Notes under the pieces: model-generated
What the model saw: only the letters and a program-made list of their open reading frames with translations
Database searches by the model: none
Told to the model about the DNA's origin: nothing
Part shown: positions 54,568-62,645 of the stretch, piece by piece
How the letters are laid out: every line of letters starts with the position of its first letter
Numbering within the stretch: the stretch's first letter is position 1
NCBI RefSeq assembly: GCF_001485575.1
Contig: NZ_BCNB01000006.1
Span: 2,356,001 to 2,420,000, forward strand
Direction of reading: 5' to 3'
Source: Haloarcula sp. CBA1127
GTDB lineage: Archaea; Halobacteriota; Halobacteria; Halobacteriales; Haloarculaceae
Length of the DNA: 64,000 nucleotides
Made by a program: the position numbers and the translations under genes

Positions 54568-55784
54568 CGGAGGCGGAACCCGAACTGCAGGTGGTGGTCG
54601 ACTGTGCTCGGACCGCGATCGTCACCGGCGCTTCCCCCGATCCTCCCCCGCTGGATGACACGCCGGACTGGGACCGCGTCGTTGAACTCGCCCGGTATCA
54701 CGGCGTCGTGCAATTCCTCTATGAGGGGCTGGAAGCGATGGCACGCGAGAGCAGTGCTGCGTTCACCGTACCAGAGACTGTGTTGACACGACTTGGCAGC
54801 ATAGTGCAGGGAAAACGGATGCGGAATCTCGCGTTCACGACCGAGCTACAGGAGATACTAGAACGCTTCGAGACACGCGGTGTCCGCGCGGTACCGTTCA
54901 AGGGACCGGTGCTTTCGGCCGCTGCTTACGACGACGCAACGGTGCGTGAATATAATGACCTAGATCTGCTCGTCCATCCGGAAGATATCCCCGCCGCTGC
55001 GGATATTCTCGAAGAGCGAGGATACGAGTGGCGCGGGGGCACGCCGCGGTTGGACGACGCCGCGCTGTTGGGCGGTCCCGTGACGAAGGCAATCGTTCAC
55101 GAGTACGAGATGCGCGGTCCGGAGTTCGACGTGGAACTCCGCTGGCGCGTGGGCGACGCCGAGCGACCGTTTTCCACACCGTTCGGTGAACTCTGGGATC
55201 GTCGTGACACCGTAGCGGTCGGCGGCCAACCGCTTCCAGCACTTGCACAGCCAGATCGGCTACTCGTGTTAGCGTTCCACGGAACCAAGCACCGCTGGTA
55301 TCTCCTGAAGTGGCTCTGTGATTTCGTTGCGGCGCTGGAGTCGACGGAAACCGACTGGTCACACGTCCTCGCTCGGGCGCGGGAAACTGGTGTCGAGCGG
55401 AACCTACTGCTCGGGGCTGCGCTCGCCCATGCTGTCTTCGGGTACGCTCTCCCAGCCCCAATTCTGGACCGTCTGCGAACGGACGACCGCGTCACCGAAT
55501 TAGCAGAGGCCGTCGTCGAGTCGCTGGCCGACGGGACACCACAGGCACCCACGCAGTTCGAGGCCGCTCGGTTTTACCTGGCTGCCAGCGATTCGGTAAC
55601 TGCGCTGGTACCGCTCCTACTGTTGCATTCGTCACTTCACCCGACTTACTCGGAGTACCAGTTTTGTCCGCTCCCCGGTCCGCTGCATCCGCTGTACTAC
55701 GTCATCTGGCCGCTCCGACTTCTCCTCGAAGTGCCACAGTGGCAGCGACAGCGGTCCGAAGAGCCACTTGACGAAGCGACCTGA
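54561..55784 (+). CDS. Nucleotidyltransferase-fold protein (NTP_transf_5 type)
   Basis: 407 residues. The domain pattern RAVPFKGPVLSAAAYDDATV, REYNDLDLLVHPEDI and the later QPDRLLVLAFHGTKHRWYLLKWLCDFVAALE are those of the uncharacterised NTP_transf_5 family. The D-L-D metal motif is in place. Members recur next to HPr-kinase-like proteins in lasso clusters, with unknown chemistry. Its ATG overlaps the kinase stop (ATGCTGA), so they are co-translated. Confidence 0.85.
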   Translation: MLTEAEPELQVVVDCARTAIVTGASPDPPPLDDTPDWDRVVELARYHGVVQFLYEGLEAMARESSAAFTVPETVLTRLGSIVQGKRMRNLAFTTELQEILERFETRGVRAVPFKGPVLSAAAYDDATVREYNDLDLLVHPEDIPAAADILEERGYEWRGGTPRLDDAALLGGPVTKAIVHEYEMRGPEFDVELRWRVGDAERPFSTPFGELWDRRDTVAVGGQPLPALAQPDRLLVLAFHGTKHRWYLLKWLCDFVAALESTETDWSHVLARARETGVERNLLLGAALAHAVFGYALPAPILDRLRTDDRVTELAEAVVESLADGTPQAPTQFEAARFYLAASDSVTALVPLLLLHSSLHPTYSEYQFCPLPGPLHPLYYVIWPLRLLLEVPQWQRQRSEEPLDEAT

Positions 55785-55862
55785 ACGCCGAGTCGCTCGC
55801 TTCGTTCCGCCGACGATCTGCCGTATCTGGGGGCTGATTCTCAGCGGTGTCCCACAGGCGGC

Positions 55863-57428
55863 TCACTCCCGTGGCTGGATTGTCCCCTCACCCAGTCCGT
55901 CCCAGGCGACGCGGTAGCCAAGGTGCGCGAGCGCAGCGCTGTCGTCCTCGATACCGTAGTCGGCCAGTCTGTCGCTCGCCGCCTCGTACGCCATCCCAAC
56001 CTCGATCTCCTCTGCCAGGTCGTCTAACACGGCAGGCGAAACGAGCGTGCGCCCGACGCGCTCGTGGGCTGGAAAGGTCACGTCTTCCAGCGCTTCCTCG
56101 CTGACACCGTGCTCCACGGCAAGGTCGGCGAGCGAGATAACGTCAGCATCCGGCCGCAGTTCGTCGGGTATCTCCGCGGCGCTCTCACGCACGAGTCGCT
56201 CCTCATAGGGTCGCAGGGCGTCCCGCACGTCTTTCACGCTGACTGTCCCAGCATACGGGATTGCTCGGTTGTCCGTCGCTTCGATTTCCTCCCCGACGCC
56301 GAGCGATTCGTCTACGGCGACCAGCATTTCGACGTCCGCCAGCGCGTCGAGGCGGGCGAGTTTCTTCTCGACGTACTCCGGTGTCCAGAAACCCATAATT
56401 TCGAAGAAGACCCGGAAAGGTGCGTCGCCGACAGTCCCGGCGGAGCCTCCCCCACGCCCCGTCTCCCGCACCCCGGTGTCAGCGCCGGGTCGCCACTCGA
56501 AAGCGAAGTCCGGGATAGCGACGTGTTCGCCGGCCGGTAACGGCTCCGGTTCGCGTATCAGGTCCCAGTCGAGGTCCAGCGCGGCGAACCGGCCGGCGAA
56601 GTCGGCTTCGACGCCGCTATCGTAGCTGACCTCGGTTACGGGCTCGACACCAGGCACGGAGACATCCCCATCTGAAAGGGTGAGTTCCCGCTCGGTGCCT
56701 CGGTCATCGATGGTTGCCGTCAGTTCCCATTCGCTCGCAGTCGCGACCGTTCGCAGAAGTCGAGCGAAGCGGGTCCCGTACCGGCGTGTGTTCGAGAACA
56801 GCGCGTCCGGTCCCGTGATAACAACCTCTCGACCGTTCTCTGTTCGGCGAATTTCGTACATCAGCCGGCAGCGTTTGACCGCCGAGACGAGTGCCTTCGG
56901 GTCGGAGGAGCGGACTCGTAGCTCGGTGGCATCGAACAGCGCCGTCTGCGCCAGCGAGAGGTTGTACTGGGTCCGCAGTTCGGCCGGGCCCCAGCGAGAG
57001 TCCACCACAGTGAGAATCTGGCGCGAGTCCCGGTCGGCGTACAGCGTGTCGGATAGCGACGCGGCGTCCGTTCCGAAGTGATCGGCCGCCTCGGCGAGTG
57101 CCTGCTCGCGTTCGGCTTCGGTCACGACGCCAACGTCTGCAGCGGCTTCGAACACCCGACGACGGGCTCGAACAGGGTCGATCGGGGCGTGCGTCTCAAA
57201 TGTTGCCTCCCGTTCGACAAGTTTCGCCAGCCCGCGGACCAGCTTGAAATCGTCGGCCTCCCGTTCGACGTCCGCAAGTGCCGTTTCCAGCATCTCTCGG
57301 GACTCACCGACGTGGCCCTGATAGATACCGAGCACGCGGGCCGCCAGTCGCTCCGCGTCGGCGTCGGCGAACTGCAGGTGATAGCCGCCGCCAGCGCGGG
57401 ACACCCGCAGGAGGTCTTTCGTCAGCAC
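55863..57428 (-). CDS. Bax1 (DUF790) nuclease partner of XPB helicase
   Basis: 521 residues from GTG 57428. The N-terminus VLTKDLLRVSR is the DUF790 opening. A PD-(D/E)XK-type core is readable in AIPDFAFEW and FFEIMGFWTPEYVEKKLARLDAL. In other archaea Bax1 binds XPB and cuts the junction of unwound DNA, giving a nucleotide-excision-repair-like machine. The XPB gene is the second gene upstream, same strand, with a membrane protein between them. Confidence 0.9.
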   Translation of the reverse strand: MLTKDLLRVSRAGGGYHLQFADADAERLAARVLGIYQGHVGESREMLETALADVEREADDFKLVRGLAKLVEREATFETHAPIDPVRARRRVFEAAADVGVVTEAEREQALAEAADHFGTDAASLSDTLYADRDSRQILTVVDSRWGPAELRTQYNLSLAQTALFDATELRVRSSDPKALVSAVKRCRLMYEIRRTENGREVVITGPDALFSNTRRYGTRFARLLRTVATASEWELTATIDDRGTERELTLSDGDVSVPGVEPVTEVSYDSGVEADFAGRFAALDLDWDLIREPEPLPAGEHVAIPDFAFEWRPGADTGVRETGRGGGSAGTVGDAPFRVFFEIMGFWTPEYVEKKLARLDALADVEMLVAVDESLGVGEEIEATDNRAIPYAGTVSVKDVRDALRPYEERLVRESAAEIPDELRPDADVISLADLAVEHGVSEEALEDVTFPAHERVGRTLVSPAVLDDLAEEIEVGMAYEAASDRLADYGIEDDSAALAHLGYRVAWDGLGEGTIQPRE

Positions 57429-57506
57429 GCGCCTATCTCCGCCACGGAGCGACAAAAATACGGGGAGTGACGACGCCCCCGGTCGAGACGCCCGTAGCAG
57501 CCAGCA

Positions 57507-58778
57507 TCATTCCGTCGGATGTCTGTCCTCGAAAGTGACTTCGACAGTTGTGTCGTCCGCTATCGACCGGCCGACGGCACGTTCAAGGTCGGAGACCAGA
57601 GCCGGATACGGCCGGTCGGCGGGCCGACTGACCGTAACGGTGACCACCCGGTCTAGCCGGTACACTGAGACGCCGCCGAACCGGGTCTGGACCGACTGTA
57701 ATCGGAGTCGTTCGTATGATTCGTTGGACAATGCTTCGGTAACAGCGTTGTTTACGGACGTTTCGACCTGCATCTGTTGGGCAGTGACCGTCCCGGCACC
57801 GGCGAACGCGACCAGCAGCGTCAGGACGGCGACGACGGTCGGTGCGTACGTCCGGACCGTCTCGCTCGGCGGGCGGTCAGCCGCCCAGTTTAGCGGCCGG
57901 AATCCGAGGCCCCAGAGGACGAGAACGCCGGTGAGGTTGATTGACGCGACGTTGACCAGCAGGAGGATACCCGCCCCGAGTGCGACGGCCGGCAGTCCCC
58001 AGGCGATACCGACCCCGATGGCCGCGGCGGCGGGAATGAGCGCGGCGGCAATCATCACACCGACCAGTGAGACCGGTAGTGCCGTTGCCAGTCCAAACGC
58101 CCCGGCGGCTCCCGCACAGAGGCCGACCACAAGCGAGAGAAACCCCGGCGAAATGCGCTGGGCGATCTGCTGGACTGTCGTGACACGGAGCTGTCCGGGG
58201 ACGAACCCGCTGTACCGGATGAACAGTCCGAACAGGGCCGCGCTCCCGATGGCGACGGCGAGCCCGAGCAACTGGTCGCGGACGCCATCGACAATGAGCC
58301 GGCGGTCGCTGAGCGTCGTCCCGACGCTGGCGATGAGCGCGGAGCCGACCTGTGGCGCGATGACCATCGAGCCGACGACGATAGCTGGAGAGTCAAGAAG
58401 CAGACCCGCCGTCGCGACGATTGCACTCAGGACCGTCATTCCATAGTAAGTCCCTTGTCCGGGGTTCATGCCGACCGCACGACCGCGGAGTTCGTCGTGG
58501 GAGATGCGGTCCTCGTGGCGGCGGGCGGAGTTCGACTGGTCCGGCCGGGCGGTCTCGGCGTTCCCGACAACGGTGTACCGGTCGGCGTCGAGCCCGGTCG
58601 CTTTGAGGTCGTCGAGTACCTCGTCGACGGCCTCCGGGGGGAGCGGAAACTGCAACAGCCACGCCGCCTCGTCGTCGCTCGTCTCCTTGGTCTGAACGTA
58701 GCTGATATCACGGTCGTCCAGCACGCCGCAGACGCTGTTGAGGACAGCGTCGGGAACACGGATGTGTATCAACCGCAC
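57507..58778 (-). CDS. TIGR00341/DUF389 membrane protein
   Basis: 423 residues from GTG 58778. The soluble N-terminus (VRLIHIRVPDAVL, about 1-100) is followed by about seven membrane helices with the family signature SPAIVVGSMVIAPQVGSALIASVG. A soluble tail ends the protein. Function unknown. It lies between xpb and bax1 in the same direction with gaps of 78 and 137 bases, so it may share their transcript. Confidence 0.88.
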   Translation of the reverse strand: MRLIHIRVPDAVLNSVCGVLDDRDISYVQTKETSDDEAAWLLQFPLPPEAVDEVLDDLKATGLDADRYTVVGNAETARPDQSNSARRHEDRISHDELRGRAVGMNPGQGTYYGMTVLSAIVATAGLLLDSPAIVVGSMVIAPQVGSALIASVGTTLSDRRLIVDGVRDQLLGLAVAIGSAALFGLFIRYSGFVPGQLRVTTVQQIAQRISPGFLSLVVGLCAGAAGAFGLATALPVSLVGVMIAAALIPAAAAIGVGIAWGLPAVALGAGILLLVNVASINLTGVLVLWGLGFRPLNWAADRPPSETVRTYAPTVVAVLTLLVAFAGAGTVTAQQMQVETSVNNAVTEALSNESYERLRLQSVQTRFGGVSVYRLDRVVTVTVSRPADRPYPALVSDLERAVGRSIADDTTVEVTFEDRHPTE

Positions 58779-58915
58779 TCGGACGCACCTCTCGACCCGC
58801 AACACTGACGACTAGCATCGAGCATTTCTCTGCTTCTCGCCAGGGAGAGCCATAGTTATCAAGGAGGTAATTCCGGTCAGCGTGGGAGAACGCTTGGACG
58901 ACGACGGACCGCCCG

Positions 58916-60250
58916 CTATCTGCGTCGCCTGGCGACCCGCTCTTCGGCGGTCTCCTCGGTCACGAGTTCGTACAGCAGTGCCCGCCCGCCGTCGGCTTTC
59001 GGCCGTAGAATCCGGCCGAGTCGCTGGGTAAACTCCCGCTCTGAGCCACTTCCCGAGAGGACGACGGCGACGTTCGCGTCTGGCACGTCAACACCCTCAT
59101 CGAGGACGTTCGCCGTCACGACCCGAGTGTACGTTCCGTCACGGAACCGCTCTAAGATCTCTCGGCGCTCGCTCGCCCCAGTCTCGTGCGTTATCGCCGG
59201 AATGAGAAACCGCTCTGAGAGGCGGTACACGAGGTCAGTGTGGGCAATGAAGACGATGATGCGGTCCTCGCGGTGGCGGTCCAGAATCGTCGCCAGCCGG
59301 TCGACCTTCCGCTGTGCGTTCATCATGACCTCGCGGGCGCGCTGTTTCGCCAGCAGCGCCTCGCGGGCCGCCGGGTCGTTGCCGGACCGCTTCACGAGTT
59401 CCTGATAATCGCTGCCGGACCGGAGTTGGATGTCGGATTGCTTGAGGTGGTCGGTGAACGTTCCCTGATGCTCTTCGTAGCGGTCCCGTTCGTCCGGCGT
59501 GAGTGAAACTTCGAGTCGCTTGATATCGTAGTCAGCGAGGTGCTCGCCAGCCAGCTCGTCGACGCTGACCCGCTGGACGAGCGGCCCGACGAGGTCCTCG
59601 ATTGCCTCGTGGGCTCCGTCCGGGCGCTCGAAAGTCGCTGTCAGCCCAAGTCGAGCCGGCGCAGCGAGCAGCCGAGCGATGTCCTGATACCCCTCCCCGC
59701 CAAGGTGGTGAACCTCGTCGAACACCACGAGTCCGAAGCGGTCCCCGAGTTCGTCAGCCCGCAGGTACGCCGAGTCGTACGTCGAGACCGTGATATCTTC
59801 GACACGCTGTTCGCCCCCGCCGATACGGCCGATCGGCCGGTCGAACTCCTGCTGTAGCTCGCCTTGCCACTGCTCCAGCAGATCGATGGTCGGGACGACG
59901 ACCAGCGTCGGTGTCCCCAGCGCAACCATCGCCGCGATGCCGATAACGGTCTTGCCGCTCCCCGTCGGTAATTCGAGACAGCCTCTGTCATCGGCCCCTC
60001 GCCAGGCGTCCAGTGCCGCCTGCTGGTAGTCTCTGAGGTCGTACGCCGTCGAGAGCGACAGCGAGGGGAACGCACCGATGTGGTCCTCATATGCAACCCC
60101 ACGCTCATCGAGTTCGGCAATCAGTTCGGCGTACCGGTAGGCCGGCGCTCGCCCTGTCTGTGAACGCTGGTCGTACTCGACGCCGGGCAGGTTCGATGGT
60201 GGGTCCCCCGACACGCGGATGGTGCCCGACTCGTACGTCAGCTCCAGCAC
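58916..60250 (-). CDS. xpb: XPB/Rad25-type DNA helicase
   Basis: 444 residues from GTG 60250. Walker A ELPTGSGKT, box II VFDEVHHLGG, motif III LGLTATFERPDG, and motifs V-VI in ANVLDEGVDVPDANV and EFTQRLGRILRPK are intact. The N-terminal about 80 residues form the damage-recognition domain of archaeal XPB. Partner of Bax1 two genes downstream. The longer frame to 60349 adds residues with no similarity. Confidence 0.9.
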   Translation of the reverse strand: MLELTYESGTIRVSGDPPSNLPGVEYDQRSQTGRAPAYRYAELIAELDERGVAYEDHIGAFPSLSLSTAYDLRDYQQAALDAWRGADDRGCLELPTGSGKTVIGIAAMVALGTPTLVVVPTIDLLEQWQGELQQEFDRPIGRIGGGEQRVEDITVSTYDSAYLRADELGDRFGLVVFDEVHHLGGEGYQDIARLLAAPARLGLTATFERPDGAHEAIEDLVGPLVQRVSVDELAGEHLADYDIKRLEVSLTPDERDRYEEHQGTFTDHLKQSDIQLRSGSDYQELVKRSGNDPAAREALLAKQRAREVMMNAQRKVDRLATILDRHREDRIIVFIAHTDLVYRLSERFLIPAITHETGASERREILERFRDGTYTRVVTANVLDEGVDVPDANVAVVLSGSGSEREFTQRLGRILRPKADGGRALLYELVTEETAEERVARRRR

Positions 60251-60363
60251 ACTCCGGAGTTCGCCGGTCCGGCCGATAACGCTTTCGCGGGCCGCTCCAT
60301 TACGAGCACCACCGGGTAAAATAACAATACAGTTTACGTCCGTTCGCACCCACTATTCTTAGT

Positions 60364-61449
60364 ATGGACGACGCGCGCGCAGCAGTAACTGCCCTCCTTT
60401 TGTCGGTAGCACTGACCCTGGCTATGCTACCGGCGAGCGTAGCAGGAACACAGACGGCACAGGAGACGCTGACCGTCGATAAAGACGGGAGTGCCGACTA
60501 CCGGTCGATACAGGGCGCTGTGGATGTCGCCGACAGCGGTGATACTGTCGAAGTCCAGCCGGGTACCTACTACGAAGCGGTCAGTGTCAACGAGAGCATC
60601 ACTCTCGTCGCCCCCGACCGAGCGATACTGGACGGCTCGCGGTTCGTCAACGGGACCGGCGTCACTGTGGCCGGCACAGCCGAACCGAACATCACCGGAT
60701 TTACTGTGCGGAACTACCGCTTTGGCGTCGCCGCCAACGGAACCAGCGGCGACTGGACGATCACTGATACGACCGTTATCGCTGCCGATGTCGGCGTCTA
60801 CGCGCCGAATACGACCGGGAGCTGGACAATCGAGGACGCCGCCGTCGCCAGCACGACCTACAGCGGCGTGTTCGCCCGCGGGACCAGCGGCGACTGGACG
60901 ATTCGTGATACCCGCTTTGTTGAGGTCGGCGGTGACGGCGCCGACGTCCGGAAATCCTCTGGCGACTGGACGGTCGCAACGGTCGTCGTCGATCGGTCCG
61001 GCGCGGACGGCGTCGACGCGTCCGGGACAACTGGCGACTGGACGGTCCGGAATACGGAGGTCAAACGGAGCGATACGGGCGTCAAAGCCATCAATAGTGA
61101 TGGCGACTGGACGGTCACCGACCTGACGGTTAGCCGGAGCGACACCGGCCTCGTGACCGCCTTTTCCGGCGGCGCGTGGACACTCGAAGATTCCACTCTC
61201 AACACTCGCGATATCGGGGTCTTCACCGCACGAACGACCGGTGCGTGGACCATCCAGAACACGACCATCGAGAGTCGGCAGCAAGGAATCCACGCCGTCA
61301 AGACCAACGCGTCGTGGACTGTCTCTGAATCGACTATCTCTGTGACTGCTGAAAAGAATGCCATCGGTATCGACGCTCGGTCCGCGACCGAGGGCTGGTC
61401 GCTTGAGAACGTCACTATCGACAGTCCCGATATCAAAGTCGCCGACTGA
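60364..61449 (+). CDS. Secreted right-handed beta-helix protein with W-T/S repeats
   Basis: 361 residues. A signal peptide (residues 1-30), then a NosD/pectate-lyase-like beginning (DGSADYRSIQGAVDVADSGDTVEVQPGTYYE). From residue 122 there are about ten tandem repeats of 23-27 residues, most with a G-D/S/A-W-T-I/L/V start (SGDWTI, TGSWTI, SGGAWTL, NASWTV). The repeats build a beta-helix with one conserved Trp per turn; the last repeat is degenerate (EGWSL). No catalytic residue is recognised, so a binding or structural surface protein is likely. Divergent from the XPB gene. Confidence 0.85.
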   Translation: MDDARAAVTALLLSVALTLAMLPASVAGTQTAQETLTVDKDGSADYRSIQGAVDVADSGDTVEVQPGTYYEAVSVNESITLVAPDRAILDGSRFVNGTGVTVAGTAEPNITGFTVRNYRFGVAANGTSGDWTITDTTVIAADVGVYAPNTTGSWTIEDAAVASTTYSGVFARGTSGDWTIRDTRFVEVGGDGADVRKSSGDWTVATVVVDRSGADGVDASGTTGDWTVRNTEVKRSDTGVKAINSDGDWTVTDLTVSRSDTGLVTAFSGGAWTLEDSTLNTRDIGVFTARTTGAWTIQNTTIESRQQGIHAVKTNASWTVSESTISVTAEKNAIGIDARSATEGWSLENVTIDSPDIKVAD

Positions 61450-61548
61450 TACGCGCCCGTTGAACCCCCTCGCTGTCACTGGTTTCATCCTATTTGGCCG
61501 TCGAGAAAACGAAGCCCTTAATTAAACCACCCTCCTCTCACGAAGTGC

Positions 61549-61619
61549 GGGACCGTGGGGTAGCGGTATCCTCGGCGCATGGGGTGCGTCGGACCTGAGT
61601 TCGAATCTCGGCGGTCCCA
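61549..61619 (+). tRNA. tRNA-Pro (anticodon GGG)
   Basis: Acceptor stem GGGACCG (61549-61555) pairs with CGGTCCC (61612-61618), and A73 follows. The anticodon stem GGCGC (61574-61578) pairs with GCGTC (61586-61590) around the loop ATGGGGT; bases 81-83 give GGG. The T arm has GTTCGAAT. CCA is not encoded. The 71-base gene has no intron. It stands at the start of a segment with mobile-element genes, so its 3' end may be an attachment site. Confidence 0.95.
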
Positions 61620-61641
61620 TACTCCGTTTTCACAGATGCCG

Positions 61642-61661
61642 ACACCTGTACGCTTAGGTGT
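61642..61661. repeat. Short hairpin ACACCT-N8-AGGTGT after the tRNA
   Basis: Inverted repeat at 61642-61647 and 61656-61661. Could be a tRNA transcript terminator or part of an attachment region. Confidence 0.3.
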
Positions 61662-61739
61662 GCGAGCGGTCAACTTCCTTCGCGTATTCGGCTGAAATTT
61701 AGTCGTTCTTTAAATACCGCTGAGAACCATAAGAATCCT

Positions 61740-61913
61740 GTCAAGAAGCTACGGCTTCTGACCGAAATTCGGCGTCGTCAGCAGTGGCCGTACCCACCCT
61801 GTGCGTTCGTTCCTGCAAGCCGACTCGTCGAGGACGGTGCGACTGATGCAGAGGTGCGCCGTGCAGTCCAAGAGGTCGACGACGAACTCGTTCGAGGTGG
61901 TTCCGATGAGTGA
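61740..61913 (+). pseudogene. ORF fragment without start codon, upstream of the zinc-finger gene
   Basis: An open frame ending in TGA 61911-61913 reads LTEIRRRQQWPYPPCAFVPA and later EVRRAVQEVDDELVRGGSDE. It overlaps the next ATG (61906) by eight bases (ATGAGTGA), the arrangement of coupled genes. No ATG, GTG or TTG stands at its front; the frame stays open into the tRNA. It looks like the 3' remnant of a gene cut at the element edge, or a gene with a non-standard start. A TTTAAATA box at 61709-61716 precedes it. Confidence 0.4.
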
Positions 61914-62223
61914 TGCAGAGAACCACGTAGAGCCGCCTGAGGATAGCGACGAGAGCGAGATACCGAACTCCGGCCCAAGCCCGGCAAGACGTGGTGCAAC
62001 CCCTGACAACCTGCCAGAGGAACACAGGCCAAACCTCCCACACGTTGCGGATGGCGAGAGTACCGACTGGTCGCAGTACACGGCCTATCGGTGCTGCATC
62101 TGCCAAGACAACTGCATCAACAAGATCGACTCGGACTACGCTCGGGCGAGAGAGTGCCGCCACTGCTACGCAGTTCCGGCACTCGACCGACACAGTACCG
62201 ACGATCCGGCGCTTGATCGGTAA
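61906..62223 (+). CDS. Small zinc-finger protein of the mobile element
   Basis: 105 residues. An acidic, proline-rich start is followed by a zinc-finger-like part with CCICQDNC and later CRHC (C-x2-C...C-x2-C). Such finger proteins accompany replication genes of haloarchaeal plasmids and pleolipoviruses, but this one is not recognised individually. Stop codon runs into the first strong inverted repeat (62223-62264). Confidence 0.65.
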   Translation: MSDAENHVEPPEDSDESEIPNSGPSPARRGATPDNLPEEHRPNLPHVADGESTDWSQYTAYRCCICQDNCINKIDSDYARARECRHCYAVPALDRHSTDDPALDR

Positions 62224-62264
62224 CTCCCCTGTCCGACGATGTGCCGAGGAGAGGACAGGGGAGT
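62223..62264. repeat. 12-base perfect inverted repeat, hairpin 1 of the Rep upstream region
   Basis: ACTCCCCTGTCC at 62223-62234 and GGACAGGGGAGT at 62253-62264 with an 18-base loop. Begins at the last base of the zinc-finger stop codon, so it may be terminator or replication signal. Confidence 0.6.
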
Positions 62265-62348
62265 ACCCGCCGTAGGTAGCCGACCCACCGACCGACCAAC
62301 CCAGTGTGTCGGCGGCTCGACCCCACGAGTTCGCGTTCCGGGAGAGGA

Positions 62349-62367
62349 AACCCCCCTTGCGGGGGTT
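62349..62367. repeat. Hairpin 2: AACCCCC-CTTGC-GGGGGTT
   Basis: 7-base stem with a 5-base loop at 62349-62355 and 62361-62367, a stable GC-rich hairpin in the non-coding stretch before the replication gene. Confidence 0.55.
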
Positions 62368-62475
62368 GACTCGACCTCGCAGCTGCGCGTATCTGCCAGC
62401 CCCCACAGCCCACCGAAAGCGAGGGTGCGGGAGAGCTGGCACGCCCGGCAGCGCAGCGGAGCGAGCAGCCCGGAC

Positions 62476-62502
62476 CGGGCCGCGAGCGCCAATCGCGGCC
62501 CG
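62476..62502. repeat. Hairpin 3: CGGGCCGCGA-N7-TCGCGGCCCG
   Basis: 10-base perfect inverted repeat at 62476-62485 and 62493-62502. With the two others it makes a cluster of three hairpins in 280 bases directly upstream of a replication initiator. Confidence 0.6.
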
Positions 62503-62645
62503 CACCTGCTCGACCAGCCGGAAGCGGCCCCTTGCGGGTCGACCCGGAAGCCCGAGCGTTTCCCCCGAACCCGGCGGGTGAGGGGAATCGTTACCGCGTT
62601 CACCTGTCCGACCAATGCTGTTTCTGCCTGTGCGGGGTCCCACGC

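Larger units (their letters stand above)
62265..62645. other. GC-rich non-coding region upstream of rep (possible rolling-circle origin)
   Basis: No ORF here is convincing; all frames stay open because of GC content. It contains hairpins 2 and 3 and several GC-rich direct repeats. In rolling-circle elements the double-strand origin often lies close upstream of or within the rep gene; the nick site itself is not identified. Confidence 0.4.

Noticed and set aside
50557..55784. An asparagine-synthetase-like lasso cyclase hidden in another frame
   Set aside because: All frames of the cluster were read; no SGGLDS-type P-loop or matching domain occurs.
60727..61440. Regular repeats as CRISPR
   Set aside because: They are in-frame protein repeats with divergent third codon positions and no constant direct repeat.
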